This document shows, piece by piece, positions 48,161 to 61,090 of a stretch of 64,000 bases of DNA. The DNA is taken from NCBI RefSeq assembly GCF_030445035.2, contig NC_080675.1, positions 63,256,544 through 63,320,543 on the forward strand, in the 5' to 3' direction. The stretch comes from Dasypus novemcinctus (Eukaryota > Chordata > Mammalia > Cingulata > Dasypodidae). The notes under the pieces were generated by a model. It searched no databases. It was not told where the DNA came from and saw only the letters and a list, made by a program, of their open reading frames with translations. Position 1 is the stretch's first letter, and each line of letters begins with the position of its first letter. The position numbers and the translations under genes are program-made.

Positions 48161-48419
48161 GAAGCGGCTGTAGCTCAATCCATTGGGATCCTGCCTACCA
48201 TATGGGAGGCCCTAGGTTCTCATCCCAGGGCCTCCTTGTGAAGGCAAGGTGGCCTGTGCCTGCAGAGAGCTTGTGGCCCAAGCCCATGGAAAGCTGGCAC
48301 AGCAAGATGATGCAACAAAGGGAGTCAAGCAGACACAGAAGAGTGCACAGCAAATGGGTGCAGAGAGCAGACAGCAAGCAAGCCTCAAGGTGGGAGGAAT
48401 AAATAAAAAAATTAAAAAA
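48161..48419 (+). mobile_element. DAS-SINE
   Basis: Head GAAGCGGCTGTAGCTCAATC, then 'taccatatgggaggccctag', 'gggcctccttgtgaaggcaa', a CAGACACAGAAGAG body and an AATAAATAAA tail. TAACAGAGAAGA and TAACAGGGAAAC flank it (48149-48160 and 48421-48432), an imperfect target duplication. It keeps the same middle segment as the copy at 36.7 kb. Confidence 0.85.
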
Positions 48420-48769
48420 TTAACAGGGAAACCATTTTCATAAGCACAGGTATGAAATTGCAGTAAATGAGTGGCCTAGATTTTTACAATCTACATGATG
48501 AGGAGAAAAGGTTTGCATGAAGTAGGGGAGTTAGAATCAAGATTCCTATAAAAAGCAAATACTGCCAAAGAGCTATACCCTCAAAAGATGATGAAATAGA
48601 AAGAAAATATTCATTGGTTAGAGAATGTAAAAAACAAGGTCTCCAGTCTTGGTTTTGACATTGGATAAGAAGCAAACACATAAATAAATTGCTGTTTAGA
48701 AAAATTTGCAATCAAGGACTGCTGTTATATGGGATTGGCTTCATATTTCCAAAATGTGCTCAGAAAATT

Positions 48770-50240
48770 GACAGAAAAATGGTCCCTGGGGAAAGAATAG
48801 TCTCTTCAAAAAATGGTTCTGGGAAAACTGGATCTCCATTTGCAAAAAAAAAAAACAAAACAGAACAAGGATCCCTACCTCACACCTTAAACAAAGTTCA
48901 ACTTAAAATGGATCAAACACCTAAATATAAGAACTAGAACTATCAAATTCCTAAATGAAAGTGTAGGGAAGTGTCTTCAGGACCTTGTGTGTTAGGCAAT
49001 GGTTTATTAGATTTTATACCCAAAGCACAAGCAACAAGAGGAAAAATAGATAAATGGGTCCTTATCAAAATAAAGGACTTTTCATGCTTTAAAGGACTTT
49101 TCATGAAAGTTCTTTGGAGACTTTCATGGGAGAAAATATTTGGAAACCACATATCTGATAAAAGTCTAATATCTAGAATATATAAAGAAATCCTCAAACT
49201 TAACAACAAAAAGAAATCAATTTAAAAAAAAGGACAAAAGACTTGAATAGACATCTCTCAAAAGAAGATATACAATTGACCAGAAAACACATGAGAAGAT
49301 ACTCGATATAATTATCCATCAGAGAAATGCAACTCAAAACCATAGTGAGATACTAGTTTGCACACGAGAATGGTTGCTATTAAAAATTTTTTAAACCTGA
49401 AAATAGCAAATATTGTAGAGGATATGGATAAATAGGAACACTCATTCATTGCTGGTGGTAAAATGGTGCAGTGCAGCCACTGTTGAAGACAGTTTGGTAG
49501 TTCCTCAGAAAGCTAAATGTTGAACTACCATATGACCCAGCAATCCCACCATTAGGTATGTACCCCTAAAGACTTGAAAGCAGGGACTCAAACAGGTATT
49601 TGCACACCAATGTTCATAGCAGCATTATTCACAATTGCCAAAAGATGGAAGTTACCCAAGTGTCTATAATTGATGAATGGATAAATAGAATGTGGTGTAT
49701 AAATACAGTGGAATATTATTCAGCCATAAAGAAGAATAAAGTCCTGATACATGCGACAACACAGATTAACTTTGAAGGAATCATGTTGAATGAAATAAGT
49801 CACACACTAACCAACAAATATTGCATGATCTAACTGATTTGAAATAATTAGAATAAGCAAACTCAAAGTGTTAGCATCTAGAATATAGGTTACCAGCAGA
49901 TAGGGTGGGGAGACAGAATGGAAGTTCAAGCTTAAAATATACGGGGTTCCTATTTAGAATGATGGAAATGATTTGATAATGGACGGTGGTGATGGTAGCA
50001 CAACACTGTGAATATAATTAGCAGCACTGAAATATATGTCTGAGTGTGATTAAAAAGGGAAATGTTAGATTGTATTTATGGTAACAGAATAAAAAATTAA
50101 AAAAAAAATTTCCTGGAACTACAATTATAACAAATGTTCCATACCAATGCAAGGTGTTACTACTAGGGTGATATATGGGAATCCTGTATTTTATGTATGA
50201 TTGTTCTGTAAACCCATTTCTCTAAAAAAGAAACATACAC
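48770..50240 (+). mobile_element. L1 3' segment: ORF2 C-terminus plus 3' UTR
   Basis: Plus-strand ORF2 blocks in degraded form ('gttctgggaaaactggatct', [10 protein letters not shown] near 49140, 'gccactgttgaagacagttt', VEYYSAIKKNK near 49707), then a 3' UTR with 'ggtgatggtagcacaacact' and the end 'gattgttctgtaaacccat'. The same 3' UTR type is at 43.5-44.0 kb. Several stops make it inert. Confidence 0.8.
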
Positions 50241-52170
50241 AAAAACAATCATGGAGGGAGATTTTAATCAACCTCTCTCAATAATTAGATGAAGCAGTCA
50301 AAAATTTGAAAAGTATTTTTATGTACAACTATCAAAATTGATCAATACACATGTATAGAACCTTGTATGAAACAATTAGAGACTTGTAATTCATTTAAAA
50401 AACAAAATTTATAAAAACTTATAAAATCTCAAATATATCAATAGATTAGTTTCATATAGATCTTTTTTTAACAACAGTGCAAGTAATAATAGTAAAAGAG
50501 GTCATTCAAATCTTTCAGATGTGTAGAAACTAAAGACATGCTTCTAAATAACCCATGCATGACATATATATTTTAAATAAATATTAGAAAATACTAGATA
50601 TTTAGAAAGTATTGAAAAATGCCAGATAATGAAAATACTACAAATCAGATGTCAAGGATGTAGTTTAAACAACATTTAATGGAAATGTATAGTCTTAAAT
50701 TCTTATAATAGGAAAAAAAGGCTGAAAATTCACCAGCTGAGCGTCTACTCTGGAAATGATGAAAGAAGTAGGAGTAAAAAACACAATAAACACAACAGCA
50801 GAAATTATTAGAATAGAAAGTCAAGGAACAGTAGAGAAAAATCAGCAAAACTAAGAGCTGGCATGGCCATGCTTGATTAAGAAAAAAAAGAAATATGCAA
50901 ATATAATATTAGAAAGGATAAAGATGCCATAATTACAATTACAACAGAGAAGAAAAGTTAGAAAAGTATGGAAAATTTTATGACAATAAATTTGAAAACT
51001 TAGGTGAAATAACCAATTTCTAAGAAAAATATACTAAATTGTCTCAAGAAGTAATGGAAAACCTGACTAGATCTATTAGAAACATATTAGCAATTAAAAA
51101 ATACACTCTCCTCCCTCCAGACTCAAACTGTCAACATGAAGCCTATGTTGTTTTACAGATGATTCATTTCTAATGTTCAAGACACAGATTGTCTCCATCT
51201 CATGAGGCTGTCTTAAAGGTAGAGTGAGGAGGAACTCTTTCTAGCAATTTTTGTGAGGCCAACATGATCTTGACATGTGGAAGAAGATCATTATTCATTT
51301 CATCTTTTAAAATTATGAATGTCATAGCTCATATGCTTTTCTATTTAGTCTCAGGCATCTTTGGGCTTTGAAATTCTATACGTATCCTTGAAACTCCCTG
51401 TCTTCTGGGACTTTCAGAAAATAAGGAGGGTTGTTTATGAAATGCAAGCAAGATAGAATTTGAAAGCTATTTTTAAAGAGCCTATTAGATAAACATAAAA
51501 GTTAAGATCACTCACAAAAATATATGTGTTTTCTACTGGTTTGGAATAGACTCAAGAATAGGAATTTATCTTTGTAACTCTCCTGTTCTGATCTTATAAG
51601 TGTTTAAATGTCCTTATCTGTAGAAAGTCCTTTTAGAAATAGACTGCTTTCAAAGGTATACTGTTATCTTTTGAAGAATGCACTTTAATCAGCAATCTTC
51701 GTAAACTAATGGTTTCTCATGGAAGATGACATCCAGTCTGGGGTATCTAACCCTCTTCTCTACACATATGTCCTAGAATTTTTTGTTATATCCCTGTGGA
51801 TATAAAGGTAAGTTTTTATAAATTAACAGCTTTAGTGGTTTCATATCTTTTTAAAAAACATGTAAAAGTGATTTTTCTTTTCATGAAAATACCATAAATA
51901 GACCAGGACAAGGTAAGAAAAAAACTTATGAGTGAAATTTTACTTATTAACCCAAATGCAAAATTCCTAAATAAAACATTTGATTTTTTGGTTCCAGCAG
52001 AATACTAAATAATAATACTTCGTGGTCATTTTCCTAAGGAATGCAGGGATAATTAACAAATGTATAAATAGCTAAAAGAGACACTTCATCTGATCTAAGT
52101 AGATGAATGACAAACACTTGAAAAATTCAACATCATTAATAATAAAAACTCTAGGCAAATTATGAGCAAA

Positions 52171-54330
52171 TTTAATAAATGGTATCTACCAAACTACACA
52201 GGAACATCATTCTCAAGCACTTCCCCCTCACACAAAACTCTCAAGAGCTATAGCAGAAATACAGTTTTCCTTGTAGTTCTCTTTGTGGCCAAGTGGAGTT
52301 TTTATCTCTACACAATTCCCTGCAGGTATAGTCCTGTTGAGTACCCTGGTTTTCTATGCAGTAGTTTCAGGTTCAGCAGCTCACCTGCAGATGCCAAAGC
52401 TTAATCTCCTACTCCCAGAGCAGTTAATTCTTAAACTCTAGGTTTCAGGTGCTGGCTTTTGCCACAAAAGTTAGCGTAGTTCTGAGTTCATGATTTTAGC
52501 CTAGTCTTATCTTTATCTGGGTCTTAGGGAATTTCTGTACTTTCAGTCAAGCTTAGAAACTTATTTAAAGTATGATTATTGTAATTTATCCAGCATTTGG
52601 ATATTTTGTGCCAGCTAAGGGCATTTAGTACTTTTCCTTCTACATATTAATATTTTAGGAAAATTAATTTTTTTGTGCTGCATTGTAAATATTTTTCCCA
52701 GTTACTCATTGTCTTTTGGCAAGGGTATTCATCAGCCAAAGGGGTGCCGATGCTAGGAATTTTACTCCCTAACAGTTGTGTTTTCCCTGGCATTTGTTTT
52801 TTTGCCAAGTTTCGTGAAACCTCATTCAACTCATGTGTAGCTCTGTATTTCACCAAAGTTTCAAATAGAACCAATTCTAGTCACCACAGTGTTCCTGATC
52901 TTTGATCTCTAGCTTCTCAACTCAGCAAAACTCTCTACTCTACTTGAGTTCTTTCTCCCCATTGTGGTCCAATAAATAGGTGTAGGCAAAAGCCATGATG
53001 ATTTTTGGGTTTTTCTTGTTTGCTTTTTTTCTTTGCGGGATTATAGTCCTTCACTGTCTATTGTCCAATGCCTTCAAACAATTGTTTCATTCACCATACC
53101 CAGTTTTCTAGTCGTTGAAAGAGTCTGGTCTAATTGTACTAGCTGTTAGGAGGGCAAATATGCTAATAATTATTTCATCACTGCTATTCATAGAAATATA
53201 AATCATTAATTCTTAAAAATGTTTTATATAAACAAATTTCTCTTACCTCAGACTGGCATGTGCCATAGATAAAAGGTAGCAAGATAAATTACATATTTAC
53301 TCCCTTAGGTTTTAAAATGAGTTTGCAAATAAATGACTGTAATATAGTTTATTCTACAAATAATTTGGTAAACACATTGAGTTTATAGAATACAAATCAA
53401 TAAGTGGATTTTCTTTATTTTATCTTTTCTACTCAATCCCTGAAGTCGCATGGAGAAACAGGTTTGGTTAGGGTTTTGGTTAAGGGTATCAGATTTTAAG
53501 CTTTCCAGCAGAGGAACAACGTCACCTTTAAATTTTGCCTTATTTGTCAGGGATTGTTTTTAACTATGAAACAGGCCTTTAGTTTCTAAATCCCTGTATG
53601 AAATAGTACCAAATAAAAGCTAATATAATCTCATAGGAGTGAGGTATATACATATACTTTCATGAAGTTAGTGCCAGTTAGCAGTCTCCAAATCATATAA
53701 GGCAGATTTTTTAAAAAATAGAAATTTAATTTTAATGTGAATTATTTAGAAACAAAGTATACAAAAATAATAGAAGAGGAAACATTTAAAAAATAATTCA
53801 ATGATATTTATGTGGTAGACATAGAGAACCAAAGACCATGAAGGGCATCTCTTACTTGAAGTAGATGAAACACCTAAAAAGAAGTGAATATGTATGAGTA
53901 GTAAGAAAAGAATGCATCCTAATAGTGTGAGAAATGTTTTTCTCTTCTGGAGTGGGTAATGCAAAGAAACTACTTTATACTTCAAGATTCAGCTTGTTTA
54001 ATATCTCTCTCAATGGAAAACAACACAAAAGTAGGACACTGACTGATTTGATTAGTTTGAGAAGGCCTTGGCATTCATTCCTTTTTATTGTGAACAGTGT
54101 TTTCCAGTTTTTAAAAATAATTTTTAAATGGTAGTGATACATTCTGATTGGTATCTCTCATCAGTATGAAGTCTTTAGACATGAACGGCAATGTTGGATA
54201 ATTCTGGATTCACTGAAGTAATTAAGCCAATCTATGATGAGGTTTTTTTTTTACAAGCCTTTTGCATGTCCTTCTTCTTGGAGCACATTTAAAAAATAAT
54301 TTAGTGTCAGTTGCAAATTAGCATCACTAC
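52171..54330. other. Mostly unique sequence; 30-bp LTR scrap near 52725-52754
   Basis: 'catcagccaaaggggtgccg' near 52729 resembles the 5' end of LTR copies 1 and 2 but stops after about 30 bp. Nothing else is recognised. Confidence 0.35.
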
Positions 54331-54523
54331 CAGGGGTTCTTAACAAGGGGTCTGTGAGCTTAAATTGAAATTCAAAAAAGCATTATTCTTGTGGGGACGT
54401 GTCGGTGCTGGTTTGATATATTTATTAAGTAACGCACAGTATAGTGTGGACTTAGTAAGGGGTCCACGATTTTCACCTGACTGGTGTAAGGGTCTTTGGA
54501 AAAAAGAACATTAAGAACCCCTG
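54331..54523. mobile_element. Short hAT-type MITE with perfect 13-bp inverted ends
   Basis: CAGGGGTTCTTAA (54331-54343) is the exact reverse complement of 54511-54523. The flanking octamers ATCACTAC and ATCTATAT agree at five of eight positions and both fit the hAT nTnnnnAn target pattern. The 193-bp interior carries no frame. It is a non-autonomous hAT-Charlie-type element, family not named. Confidence 0.75.
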
Positions 54524-57200
54524 ATCTATATAGAGACTATTATATATTTTTGTACTTGGGAGTACCCTAACACAAATGATATTTATGAGGTATGGTTAAT
54601 TTCCATGTGGTAACTGACATTTTTGTTTACAGACTCATAATAAGGACTCACATGACAAATGGAACTATTTGCTATGAAATTTATAACAGTTTATTCTGTA
54701 TAAATCATGCCTTCTGATATTCAGCTTTTTTTCTACTGGTTATGCTGTGAATGTTTTTCAAACCTACTTAAGAATGCAAAGGTCCGTATGGACATCTTTA
54801 TTTCTTTAAATTTTCTCTAGGAGATAATTTCCTAATTATTTTTGTCCTCATGATTTCCAGAGAGTCTTTTATGTTAAAATGATGAAAAGTAAAGTATTTA
54901 TTAAGATTTTCCATTCATAAAATGAACGTTATTTAGAAAATTCTCTCACTTTTTCAGTCATAACTCCCATTTGATATCTTCCCGTCGCTCTTGTAGCACA
55001 CAAAGTCTCTCCTGAACCTTAATTAGAGATGTGAGTAGAAGGCTATGGATAATTTCCACATTGAAATGTAATATTTGATTTTTCCTCAACATTTCCTTTT
55101 TCTTTGAAGTGATTATTCATGTAAAGAGTCGTTTTCACTTACAGAAACTAAAGCCATTATTCAGGTTAATGACAGTAGATGCTAAAGACTTAGAGACAGA
55201 TAAATGTGATAAATCCACTAGCTATTCTGAATGGGCTTTCTTGCTAGAACCATTAGTACACCAGTCACATTCAGAGTTCCACTGAAGTCATTCTTCCTGC
55301 AAGGATGTTGAAAATGGATGACATGGAGCCCTTTTTGAGGGCATCCGCTGTAACAAAATCTCATAAGCTGTGTCATCTTTACAGCACAGTGCCATAATCA
55401 TGGCTGATCTCTATTACTGCAGAAAGTTCAACTGATTTTATCTGTAGCACTAACAGGATATTCCCAAAATGCCACTGTTTTGACTACATAAATGTGTTGA
55501 GAACTCCTGTCCTTAAGTGATAAAGGACTAGGGGTTGCATTTTCAAAGAAAGGTGCCCAATGAAAATGTGAGTGAGCATCACAAAACCTCAAGGACTATG
55601 AAACTAACAATTATGCCAGGAAAACTCCCTCTTGGAAATATGTTGGTTTGCTCTGTTCTGAAAGTCTCATGTTCCTGTTGTGGTGCTATGATCTTCTGTA
55701 TTTGAAACTCAAGATGAACTGGACCTTCATCTTCTTTTGAAAGGCCTGACCTTCAGTTTCCTGTGATCCTTTGAGTAAAAGAAATAAAAGGGTCTTTTAT
55801 TTCCAGTAAGATTTTCTAACAGGCATTGACTATGCTTTCAACGCCTCTGTCAAGATAGGTGGTACCTACTGGAGTAGTATATGCCCCTGCTGCATAAACT
55901 TTACCTGTGACCTGACATTCTAAGTGTCACTCCTTCCATTTCCTGGGACTCATTCCTGTTTTCAAAGAAGAGGTGGAATATGATAGATGAAAATGGTGAG
56001 TGGACATGGAGGGGAAGAGGCACTAAGAGAGTTGGCCCAGTGGCAGCTGGTACCAAACTAGGGAGCTTTGCTTTTTCCTGCTATTGGTTTTCTTGAAATT
56101 GATAATACCTGTGCTGGGAGTTTGGGGTCCTTACTTATTTCTTGGATTGTTTTGTTTGTTTTTTCTTAATTTAATTTTCTGTGTTCATGTTAATTTCCTA
56201 AGTTTATCTCTATTTCCAAGACCATGTCATTCTGTGGTACTAAATAAAAAGTGCTGATCCATCAGCAATTATATTTCTGAAACACAAATATTTATTTTAT
56301 CATTTCATTTGTTAAAAATATGCATTGCTTTATATTGCCTGCCCTAGACAGTAAGTTAAAGCTTGGAATATGAGGCTTTTTATGACTGGACCTTAATTTA
56401 TCTTCCTAACATCCTTCCTGACACTTTTCCCAGCAGACTCTGTATTACAGCCATGATGAGCCACAAGCAGACCTGGCTGAGTTTAGTGTGAGCTAAAACA
56501 AATCAGAGTCAAAATTGCTTTCCAGTATCACACACTGGCATTTGCCCTTCGTTCTTTTGCTTTCTTCAAATCTGCTTATGCCATGCCATACTTCCCTCTG
56601 GAGTTTCTTTCACTTATCATTTTTACAATGGTTACTTAATTTCTCTGAACACAGTAATGTTTACTATGTGCATCATGTTAATTCATGTTTTTTACCCCAT
56701 TTCCTTGGACATGTCTTTTAAGGTACCTGGCTGATGTCCTTTGTGAAACTTGCATTTCAATACCTGTGTCATCTTCTTTCTTTGTTTCTTAGTTGCAGGT
56801 CCAGCAATATTAGGTGTAAGCCACTTGACAGTCATCATGGGTCAAAACTATTCGTTAAAATACACAACTAGTTGCAGGAAGAGAATCCACAGACAAATAA
56901 ACAATTTGTCTGTGCAGCATGCACTCTTCAGTAGAGAGCTCATTGGCCAAGAGCTGTTGCAGGATGGTGTCGTAACCATCATTGACTAAGGGCATAAAGC
57001 ACAGTTTGGTGAGTAGCTCTGGCTGGGAGAGATGTTGGAGGGCATTCTGAGAATGGAAAAAATATAAATAGCAGCATCATATAGCTGTGTAAGTATTATC
57101 TATGAATATGCCTCTTGCACTCTCTTTATGGAGAATATTCAGGAATCAATATTTTATTTAAAAATTAGCACTTAAGGGACGATCACTAAATAGGATATCA
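54524..57200. other. Mostly unique sequence with two candidate functional blocks
   Basis: No repeat is confidently named. 55130-55480 is non-repetitive and compositionally balanced (possible conserved non-coding element). 56795-57011 looks exon-like: a pyrimidine tract and AG at about 56770-56792, then GTGAGT at 57009. The frame inside has no recognisable domain and a stop before the donor. L2-like pyrimidine-rich blocks occur near 56390-56600. Confidence 0.3.
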
Positions 57201-57455
57201 GTGTACTTGAAGTTCCCCTAATATACTCTTTTCTTTCACATTTCTACTCTTTTGCCAAAGTTGTTTCCTTTACCTGGAATATACCTTCTAATGATCCTTT
57301 ACTACTTGGTGAACTTGGTAACCATATTTTCATGTTTCAATAGTATCTGTAATGTTACCTCTCTGCAAATGCTTCTGGTTTCCCTTCAATCACCCCTGGG
57401 AATTCATCCCACTTGCTTTTATGCTCCTATAGTATTTTAAAATTACTCTATCGTA
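57201..57455 (+). repeat. Probable L2 LINE fragment
   Basis: 'tttacctggaatataccttc' and 'tttatgctcctatagtattt' fit the LINE-2 3' body in diverged form. Confidence 0.5.
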
Positions 57456-58435
57456 AAAATTGGCCTGATGATTAGACCCCCAGTCTGTGTGAGTGTAATG
57501 ATCAGGAACGTACTTCTCTTTATAACTTGCCATCTGATTGTCAAGAAGCCCTTCAAAGCCAAATGAGAAGGGATGAAACATCTGAGCACCCCTTCAAGGA
57601 GCTTCTCTTGGGCTTTTTAATGACTAGGACTTGGTCAGCTTCAGCTCTACTCCAGCCTCAATATGAGTTTTCCTTTAAAATTCAAGAATCTTTTGTTAGA
57701 TAGATCAGTTCCTGTTTTACCCTTTGCTGAAATGGTCCAAATACTTGCAGGAAAATCCAAGGAAGTTGTCCTGAGACAGGAGGTGGAGGAAAAGGGAGTG
57801 TATTTTGGAGAACTCCTAATCCTCAGGAATTTTGAGGTGACCTCCTTATGTCTTGCTAGGTATCTGGCTCTGGAGTCAGCCTGAACCAGAGTTAAACTAT
57901 GGGGAGTTAAGCAGGGTAACAAAAACTTCACATGATCCTCAAAATACAATGATTGGATATTTAAGACTCCTCTTCCTTGTGACGAATTTGTACTTAGAGT
58001 ATTATTTTGCATATTGATCTCTCCCTTTGGGCCTGTGTCAGTAGAACCATAAGAAATCAGAGCATTTCTAACTTTGGGTACACAGTTATACTGGGGATTA
58101 TTCCAACAGATTAACCTATAGTTTTATCATGGCAGGATTCAATCATAGCAGATGAAGTTTTATTAGATTATTTATTATTATGACAGGAGTGTTTTTCTTG
58201 AGTTGCTGTTATTTGGGAGTGGGGTGGGAGGAATTATTATGTATGTAGTTCAGTGAGGGAAAATAATTAAATTAAATGGATGCTTTTAAGGCTAGATAAT
58301 GTTAATTTATTCGTGTTCACTGATGAAACATATGATCCAATCACAAACCTTTCCATTCAAGTTTGTTTTTATGAGGAGAATTACGAGAGAAATATATCTG
58401 ATGAGTGCCTCCTTGAGCCAGGCATATCTTCTATA
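57456..58435. other. Unique sequence, no feature seen
   Basis: A 121-aa minus-strand frame (57647-58012) and an overlapping 73-aa plus-strand frame have no recognisable domain and are judged incidental. Confidence 0.35.
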
Positions 58436-58600
58436 CTATATTTCATGTAATTTTTTTGACAATGTCCCACTTTTGCAGATGAAGAAGTTGAGGCTCACAG
58501 ATATTAGGTAACTTACTCAGGGTCACACACTTAGTGAGGGGTACTCCAGGGTTTGAAATCAAGACTCAATTTCCAAAACACCATATCACACTATCGTTCA
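58436..58600 (-). repeat. MIR SINE fragment
   Basis: 'cagatgaagaagttgaggct', 'ggtaacttactcagggtcac', then 'gggtttgaaatcaagactca' is the reversed MIR. Confidence 0.7.
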
Positions 58601-59320
58601 TAAACAGAACCCACAAAATATTATTGAAAATTATTTTTCAATAATCTTTCATTGTTGATAGTGACTCACTTCTGGCAATCTGAATACCTCAAATGCATCT
58701 GTAAATAATTATTACAAATAATAATCATCAACACAGGTGGTTGCAACAGGAAAAAAAAGTTAAGAAAAATCTGGAGTCGTTTTAAAGGATGCCTGTGCTC
58801 TGTGTGGTTCTGGCTCACTCTCTTAACACAAGAGGCATTGGTAACTTTGAAAGTGGTTAAGTTTTGGATGCTTATCTAAAGCAAACTTCCAAAACTTCAA
58901 AGTGAGGTTTTCTTATCACAGGAGGTGACTGTGCACCAGGATACATTTCATTTGAGCCTATAGTGCTTTTTAAGTGCTTTTCTTCATCAGAAAATATGTT
59001 TCAGAAAAAGCACAGTTCTGTATGCTGTATTTCAAGAGGAAAAATTCAATATTTTAGAAGTTGAAAAGACCTGGTTTTGAACATTAAAGTTTATGAGGCT
59101 GTGATAATTTTTTTATGTTTGGTGGGATTTAACCTTTAACAGAATGATAGACCAGCTTTAAATTGTCTAAATGCCCTAACACTCAGACTTATACTAAAAT
59201 ACCAATTTCCATCTTAATCTTAAAATGGTATTGAGGTAGATTAAACAAAGGCTTAAGGAAGCAAGTGTATCTGACACCATCCATTCCACCTTATAACAGT
59301 ATGATTTCTATAGATTTTTG
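58601..59320. other. Unique AT-rich sequence, no feature seen
   Basis: No family recognised, both strands read. Confidence 0.4.
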
Positions 59321-59402
59321 ACATTTTATTTATTTATTTATTTATTTATTTTTTATTGACTTTGTAATATTACATTAAAAATATATATGTGAGGTCCCAT
59401 TC

Positions 59403-59436
59403 AACCCCACCCCCCCACCCCCCCTCTCCCCCCCCA
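59403..59436 (-). promoter_or_regulatory. G-quadruplex-type motif in the L1 3' UTR
   Basis: On the plus strand there are C runs of 4, 7, 7 and 8 at 59405-59408, 59410-59416, 59418-59424 and 59428-59435, with loops of 1, 1 and 3. On the L1 sense strand these are G runs, a canonical intramolecular quadruplex pattern. G-rich tracts in 3' UTRs are a known trait of mammalian L1s. The weaker copies at 1.0 kb and 9.2 kb keep the C-rich character but not all the runs. Confidence 0.75.
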
Positions 59437-61076
59437 ACAACACTCGTTCCCATCATCATGACACATCCATTGGATTTGGTAAGTACATCTTTGGGCACCT
59501 CTGCACCTCATATACAATGGTCCACATCATGGCCCATACTCTCCTCCATTCCATCCAGTGGGCCCTGTGAGGATCCACGATGTCCGGTGATTACCCCCGA
59601 GGCGCCATCCAGGGCAGCTCCACGTCCCAAATACGCCCCCACCTCTCATCTCTTCCTGCCCTTCCCCATACCCATCGTCCACCATGTCCACTTTTCCCAA
59701 TCCAATGCCACCTCTTCTATGTGGACATTGGATTGGTTGTGTCCATTGCACCTCTATGTCAAGAGGAGGCTCAGATTCCACATGGATGCTGGCTGCCATC
59801 CTCCCATTTTCAGTTGTAATCACTCTAGGCTCCATGGTGTGGTGATTGTCCTTCTTCAACTCCATCTTAGCTGAGTGTGGTAAGTCCAATAAATCAGATT
59901 GTAGGTGCTGGAGTCTGTTGAGGCTCAGGACCTGGCTATCACATTATCAGTCCAGAGATTCAAATCCCCTAACTATATCTTAAACCCCAACGTTAACTGC
60001 ACCTCCAGCAGATTAGTATGAAAGTCTTATGAAGGGAGATCCCATCTGAGTCCAGATTCATCACACATAAACACCATTTCCAGAGAGGGGCCATCTGCCC
60101 TGGTAGTAAACCCCATCGGCCATGACCATAACTCTCATGGGTCTCTTTAGCCTTCATAGGAACCAATATCTGGGGGTTGTATCTGCTTTATCTGTCTCTC
60201 TGACTCTGCTCAGTTGTGCATGAGGGCAATCCTTCTGCCAGCCTCCAGACTCTTTTTTAGAAACTCGTAGCCATATAAACTCATTTCTCCTTTCCATTTC
60301 CCCCTTACTTTAGGTCAAACAGCATTTTAAAGTCATGTTGTTTTATGTAGACATGGATATTCTGCTGATCCGCATTGAACCTTCCATATAAGGTCCTTTT
60401 CCAGTTGCATCATCAGTTGGTATTTGATAGTGGTCCCTCGTTGCCAGGGAGGCTCATCCCCGGGTGTCACGTCCCACGCTGGAGGGAAGGCATTGCATTT
60501 ACATGCTGAGTTTGGCTTCGAGCCTGGCCACATTTGAGTAACATGAAGGCTGACAGGAGGAAATTCCCAGGCACAATGTTGCTCTAGGCCTTGTTCTTAT
60601 TTTAGGTTTATCAGCTCACAAGCATAGTCATTAGCATCAGGGGCTCACTGTTGAACCCTCACTCCCTCCCGGTCCCCGCTGCTGTACCTGGGAGACTATC
60701 GCTGCTCCCCTAGGGACCACGACAGAGCACCACTGGCCAGGAACCCAGTACCCCCCCTGCTGGGTTTTTAATTGTTGCCACTATGAGTATATCCAATCAT
60801 TACCATGCACCCTGGACATATGTTCTGTACAGCTCCCTGTCAGCCATATATCACCCGTCATTGGTATCCCATACCAGTATCCCTCCATTGCCATTGTTGA
60901 AACACTCTGTGATCCAGAACTCCCCGAAATTTGAAGCCCAATATAATGTCATGGTCCCTTACTAGGGAATGGCATATAGCGATGGGTTTAAAGGATAGAT
61001 AAAGAACTTGGATAAAATTAGATAAAGAACTTAGATAAAGAATGTTGACTTGAAAAAATTCCACATCCTATCCTTT

Positions 61077-61090
61077 CCCCCCCCCCCCCC
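61077..61090 (-). repeat. G14 homopolymer inside the L1 3' UTR
   Basis: C14 on the plus strand. It lies at the junction between the two proposed 3' UTR modules. Its exact length may be affected by sequencing. Confidence 0.8.

Larger units (their letters stand above)
47997..52170 (+). mobile_element. HAL1/L1-like old LINE composite, interrupted
   Basis: Left part 47997-48720 looks like an L1/HAL1 5' region ('ggtggtggctagacaacctg'). The middle is interrupted by a DAS-SINE (48161-48419) and an L1 3' segment (about 48770-50240). The right part, about 50241-52170, reads as the degraded ORF2 linker and early RT ('ggagggagattttaatcaac', 'agaaattattagaatagaaa', 'aatgcagggataattaacaa'). It is unclear whether left and right parts are one element. 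Confidence 0.4.

Noticed and set aside
57647-58012. 121-aa minus-strand frame overlapping a 73-aa plus-strand frame
   Set aside because: No domain recognised and no splice or promoter context; likely chance.
59389-59874. 161-aa proline-rich plus-strand frame
   Set aside because: It is the complement of the G-rich L1 3' UTR and only reflects the C-rich strand.
61011-61045. Short direct repeats (GATAAAGAACTT-type) that could look like an array
   Set aside because: Only two to three imperfect units inside an L1 3' UTR; not a CRISPR or satellite.
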